Shown piece by piece: positions 60,526-64,000 of a stretch of 64,000 bases of DNA (its first letter is position 1; every line of letters starts with the position of its first letter). Origin of the DNA: Maylandia zebra (taxonomy: Eukaryota > Chordata > Actinopteri > Cichliformes > Cichlidae); assembly GCF_041146795.1 (NCBI RefSeq), contig NC_135185.1, positions 28,765,529-28,829,528 of the forward strand, read 5' to 3'. The position numbers and the translations under genes are program-made. A model generated the notes under the pieces. It searched no databases. It saw nothing but the letters and a program-made list of their open reading frames with translations, and was not told the DNA's origin.

Positions 60526-62060
60526 CCTTCGAGCAGAGTCTTGGAGGCAGGAGTGACTACTTTGCAAAAGACCCTGGTTCTGAAGAAACAGGCAGAGCTG
60601 GATGAGGTGGAGAAGCGACTTGCACTTAAACGGCTGGATTTTAAAGCCTGCATGGAGGCCCTTGCTCAGCGAAGGTCTGAACTTGAAATAAAACTACAAG
60701 AGGTGAGCTGAGACCACCTTAAATGAGAAGCAGTAGTAGTTATCCATCATCTGAAAGAGACTGTCCTAATGTGGCTGGCTTTTATCTTTTCTTTTCATGC
60801 AGACTAAAGAAAAAGTAGGGAAATTTGAGAAGTTCGTAGCTGAGAATGAAGCAAAGCAACGCAGAGCGTTAAAGAGCTGTGAAGCTTCACGGGTGCAAAA
60901 CATTTTTAAAAAGCAGCAGATAAAAGATTTGACAGAACAGCTTAAAGGATTCAGAGACAGGTGAGACCTTGAAATGTTGTTTTTCATTTAAAGATTTCTT
61001 TCATGAAGTTGTTTTTTAAGCCCGGCTTTGCCATGGTTTAATTTGCAGGAGGCAAGTTTTAAAGGAGAGAGTGGCAAAATACAAAATCTATGAGGATTAT
61101 TTGATAAAAACACGAGATTATCTCCCCAGCAGTAAGTTCAAATGCTCATTATTGAGCCTTCAAATGAACTTGCTTTGTTTAGCCTGTTGAGTAAAGCACA
61201 CAGTCCGTTTCAGATTACCTCGATGACGGGTCTGAATCTCTAGTCATGCCCATCATTCGGCGTCATGAGACCTTATCCATCACACACCAGGAGCTGCTGC
61301 AACGTTTGCAACGTATGGAGGCGGAGGTGGAGGAAGGCCAGCGGCAGCTGCAGAATATGAAGGAGGAACACAGCGTAAAGAAACTGGTCAGATATACAAA
61401 TACGGATGTTAGATGTATCATGTCTTCATAGCAGTACTGTAGTTTATAGCGGTTGATGTGTTTTTGTATGTATTGCAGATGGCCAATAAAGAGCTGTCTG
61501 AACTGCAGAGTGAGTTAGAGACCCTCAAAGAGAAGAACAAGCAGGCAGAGGTTAACTTGCAGATGGAGCAAGACTTATCCAGAGAGAAGGTATGCCTTCC
61601 AGATTAGCTGGATGTGACCCTGCTCATTAATCTTGGGAACTTTGGATCAAATAATGTCATGTGTGCCCTTCATGTTTCAGGTTACAGAAGTGGGAAGACT
61701 GCTTATGGCCATCAGCAACCTTGCAGAACAGTGTTACCTACCAGAATACGGACCGCTGGAAAAGATGAACGCGCTGACAATGATGGACATGGTGAAGGTA
61801 TTTACGTGCAGGATGAGATGATTGTTAGGGTCCATTTTTAGTTTACCCAAATCTTGACTGACCATTTCTTTCAGGAGTACATTCTGGACAAGGTAGACAC
61901 GGAGAGGAGAGCGAGGAGGATGATGGAGTTGGGGAGTTTGATGACGAGCACAACCGCTGCGGCAAACAAAAGAGAGAGGGGGTCAATGAGAAGCTTTGGA
62001 AGTAAAACACAAATCAAAAGTTCAAGTAAAGTCAGCAGGAGTAGTGAGACATTTGGTTGA
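60010..62060 (+). CDS. ccdc197: coiled-coil protein of the CCDC42/CFAP73 (DUF4200) type, CCDC197 position (382 aa, nine exons)
   Basis: Exons: 60010-60113, 60217-60256, 60526-60702, 60803-60960, 61049-61131, 61214-61386, 61479-61589, 61681-61797, 61875-62060; all junctions are in phase. From residue about 55 onward the protein is nearly continuous charged coiled coil. The segment LKKQAELDEVEKRLALKRLD through KFEKFVAENEAKQRRALKSC is the DUF4200 pattern of CCDC42 and CFAP73 (MIA2), axonemal proteins of the inner-arm dynein linker region. The C-terminus is Ser/Lys/Arg-rich. The symbol comes from order: in human CCDC197 lies between ASB2 and OTUB2. Assignment to the family is firmer than to the orthologue. 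The acceptor of exon 3 is unusual, being preceded by a (TG)37 repeat. Confidence 0.78.
60449..60522 (+). repeat. (TG)37 microsatellite abutting a splice acceptor
   Basis: 74 uninterrupted bases of TG. The next three bases are TAG, the 3' splice site of exon 3 (60526) of the CCDC197-like gene. Confidence 0.98.
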
Positions 62061-62417
62061 TGTTGTAGTTTGAGTATTCATCACAGTGTTGTCTCTTATG
62101 GTTTGTTGAGAGTGGAGGTTCGTTCTTGAGGTGGGAAGAAGCATTTGCTACCACTTCGTAGCAAATGAAGTGTTACCAAAACCTTGAGAAAAAAAAAGCT
62201 TGTAGGAGAACATAATGTTTTTTTTTCATTATTTGCCTTTATAACATTTGTTCAGTGTTTAAAAAATGTGTGCACCAACCTTTGCACTTAAGACGTCATA
62301 GACAAGGAAATGAAAACGTAGCTGTTTGAAATGAGATCCTCATGTTTAACAGGTCATCCGAAGTTGTAAATTTGGATTTGGGCACATTGTATTGTGAATG
62401 TTGCTTTTATTTAAAAA

Positions 62418-62427
62418 AATAAATAAA
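62418..62427 (+). terminator. ccdc197: polyadenylation signal, overlapping AATAAATAAA
   Basis: Two overlapping AATAAA hexamers about 360 bp after the stop codon of the CCDC197-like gene. Confidence 0.6.
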
Positions 62428-62980
62428 GTGGTCATAATCAAATTATGTAAATGCTCACTCAATCAACAGCAATCCACCACCTTTGCATCATGCAAAACAC
62501 CAAAAACAAGCAGCCAATAAAATCTCCTTTGACCCTATTGCCTCACATTTCCCACGTTTCAGAGTTAAAACCTGTGATGCCACGACAATAATGTAAAAAG
62601 CTATAGTTTCTTGTTACTTTGGTGATTCGGATTGCTTACCCAAACCTATGACTGGGTGCCCCGAAAGCTTTATTGTAAGCACCCCACCAGCACGATGCAT
62701 GAAAAATAGTATATGAACAATAAAAAACAATTTTAAGTACATTTTTAATACAAATATGATCCTATTTAGCAGATAAAAGCCTGATTCAGTACTTTCATGA
62801 GAAACTGAAGACATGGCTCGCACGCTATAAAAACCCCGATCTGGCCCTTTAACACAAGCACGTGGTTTCCGCAAACATCCGGTTTTTAGAAAGTAGGAAC
62901 GAAAAGGCAACAATGTTTTGACACGCGTATTTCTTAACTGTCGTTACGGGTTTTTTATATTGTTTCCAGGTTGTTGAAAT
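62428..62980. other. short gap with presumed otub2 promoter
   Basis: About 550 bp between the poly(A) signal of the CCDC197-like gene and the first otub2 exon. No TATA box or other element was identified with confidence. Confidence 0.5.
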
Positions 62981-63542
62981 ATGAAGGTACGTCACACAGT
63001 CAGGTAACTCTTGAAACTGCGGGGTTTTTTTTTCCAGGTAGTAAAACTGCTTGTTCGTCCACAGATGGAGGATGGCAGCTTGGTTTCATGTAGAGAGGAC
63101 ATTTCTTCGCTGTTCCCTGCGCAAATGCTGAGTGCCAAACAGCAAGTAGGCTATTTCGAAAAGGGGCTGAGGTTGATGTAGTGCAGGTGGTCACGGTCAC
63201 CCCTCATAACGACTGTAGAATAACCGGACCTGTTGTCCTTTCTCAGGATCTGAGCAGCCAGTTTTCCGCCGTAAGAAAAGTTTGCGGCGACGGCAACTGC
63301 TTCTACAGAGCTTTCTGCTTCGCATACTTGGAGTCAGTCCTACACAGTGCCAGGGATTTGCAGAGGTCAGATTTAATTACTGCTGTCACTAATATCACCT
63401 GATTGAACAGCGTTGATTTGATAAGGGTGGTGCTTGTCTCGCCCCTCTCAATGTTAGGTTCAAGGACAAGATAATCCAGGGCAGCGCAATTTTGGTCTCT
63501 GCAGGATTTGAGGAGGATTTCTTCAGGCACCACCTGGACACG
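62981..63542 (+). CDS. otub2: otub2, OTU deubiquitinase 2, 3'-partial (first exons)
   Basis: OTUB2 is a cysteine-protease deubiquitinase of the otubain family. Exons in view: 63065-63145, 63247-63365, 63458-63542, each phase-compatible. The catalytic motif GDGNCFYRA is at about 63286-63312: Asp and Cys of the triad are visible (Asp42, Cys45 if counted from 63065; human Cys51). The His lies beyond the window. FKDKIIQ..SAGFEEDFF follows, as in human. Start uncertain: ATG at 63065 opens the exon directly after an AG, while ATG-AAG at 62981-62986 is followed by a donor GTACGT and joins in frame to give MKMEDG... Either start fits. The neighbour upstream is the CCDC197-like gene, as in human. The rest of the gene is off the right edge. 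Confidence 0.92.
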
Positions 63543-63701
63543 GTAAATGCACTCATATTTTTGTTTTTCTTCCAACAAGTTATTAGCATCTCCTCAGACC
63601 TCATTAGTAAAATAATGGGGGGGGGAATGGCACTTTGTAGCCTGTGAGCTTTGACTTGCCGTTTGATGTGTATGTAGTACATGCATCGAACAAATGATAA
63701 C

Positions 63702-63725
63702 TGTGTGTGTGTGTGTGTGTGTGTG
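63702..63725 (+). repeat. (TG)12 microsatellite in otub2 intron
   Basis: 24 uninterrupted bases of TG. Confidence 0.95.
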
Positions 63726-63746
63726 AAAATATCCTAGTCATTAGAC

Positions 63747-63965
63747 CAGGGGTCCCCAATCCCAGTCCACGAGGGCCTGCAGGTTTTAGATGCGCCCTTG
63801 ATCCATCACAGCTGATTTAAATGGATAAATTACCTTCTCAACATGTCCTGAAGTTCTCCAGAGGCCTGGTAATGAACTAATCATGTGATTCAGGTGTGTT
63901 GACCCAGGGTGAGATCTAAAACCTGCAGGACACCGGCCCTCGGGGACTGGGATTGGGGACCCCTG
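63747..63965 (+). mobile_element. hAT-type MITE (219 bp) with 8-bp target duplication
   Basis: Terminal inverted repeats begin CAGGGGTCCCCAATCCCAGT and end with its exact reverse complement. The first 22 bases are perfect and the match continues to about 31 with one mismatch. The 8-bp sequence CATTAGAC occurs at 63739-63746 and again at 63966-63973. CAGGG termini with an 8-bp duplication are diagnostic of hAT elements. It has no coding capacity and is non-autonomous. It lies in an otub2 intron. Confidence 0.95.
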
Positions 63966-64000
63966 CATTAGACAGATGTCTGCTTCTCAACTACTTTTGT

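Noticed and set aside
1-64000. CRISPR arrays, operons, bacterial ribosome-binding sites, phage or plasmid modules
   Set aside because: The window is intron-rich animal DNA; none of these structures is present.

Overview
This window is vertebrate nuclear DNA, almost certainly from a percomorph teleost fish. Genes are split into many short exons with GT/AG introns. There are long (GT)n/(AC)n microsatellites and fish-type mobile-element debris (Tc1/mariner, hAT, L1, RTE, and interspersed repeats I associate with percomorph fish). Every gene I can name belongs to one conserved vertebrate block that in human lies on 14q32: UNC79 - PRIMA1 - FAM181A - ASB2 - CCDC197 - OTUB2, in the same order and orientation.

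Layout. 1-26.1 kb: the 3' part of unc79 (+), 44 constitutive coding exons plus one probable 69-nt cassette exon; the first coding exons lie left of the window. 26.1-30.6 kb: the tail-to-tail gap. 30.6-42.6 kb: prima1 (-), four coding exons encoding 155 aa, with an 11 kb span. Its largest intron holds a 5'-truncated L1 retrotransposon with a perfect 16-bp target-site duplication. 42.6-47.0 kb: the head-to-head gap. 47.0-48.4 kb: fam181a (+), single coding exon, 257 aa, with the TEAD-binding motif. 48.4-51.55 kb: asb2 (-), eight coding exons, 583 aa, tail-to-tail with fam181a over a shared poly(A) region. 51.6-60.0 kb: a repeat-rich gap. 60.0-62.4 kb: a coiled-coil DUF4200-type gene (+), 382 aa, in the position of CCDC197, with an RFX X-box-like site in its promoter. 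63.0 kb to the end: the 5' part of otub2 (+), with the OTU catalytic motif.

The genes do not form a pathway. unc79 (NALCN leak-channel complex) and prima1 (synaptic acetylcholinesterase anchor) are neuronal. asb2 and otub2 act in ubiquitin attachment and removal. fam181a is a small TEAD-interacting protein. The coiled-coil gene is probably ciliary or flagellar. I found no unknown multi-gene system. The observations most worth checking are a (TG)37 repeat that replaces the polypyrimidine tract of a splice acceptor, the unc79 cassette exon, a possible alternative asb2 first exon, the overlapping fam181a/asb2 3' ends, a diverged repeat pair open in the same frame, and the recent L1 insertion.

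Exon coordinates were read by hand from splice-site position, codon phase and remembered similarity to the human proteins. No alignment program was run.
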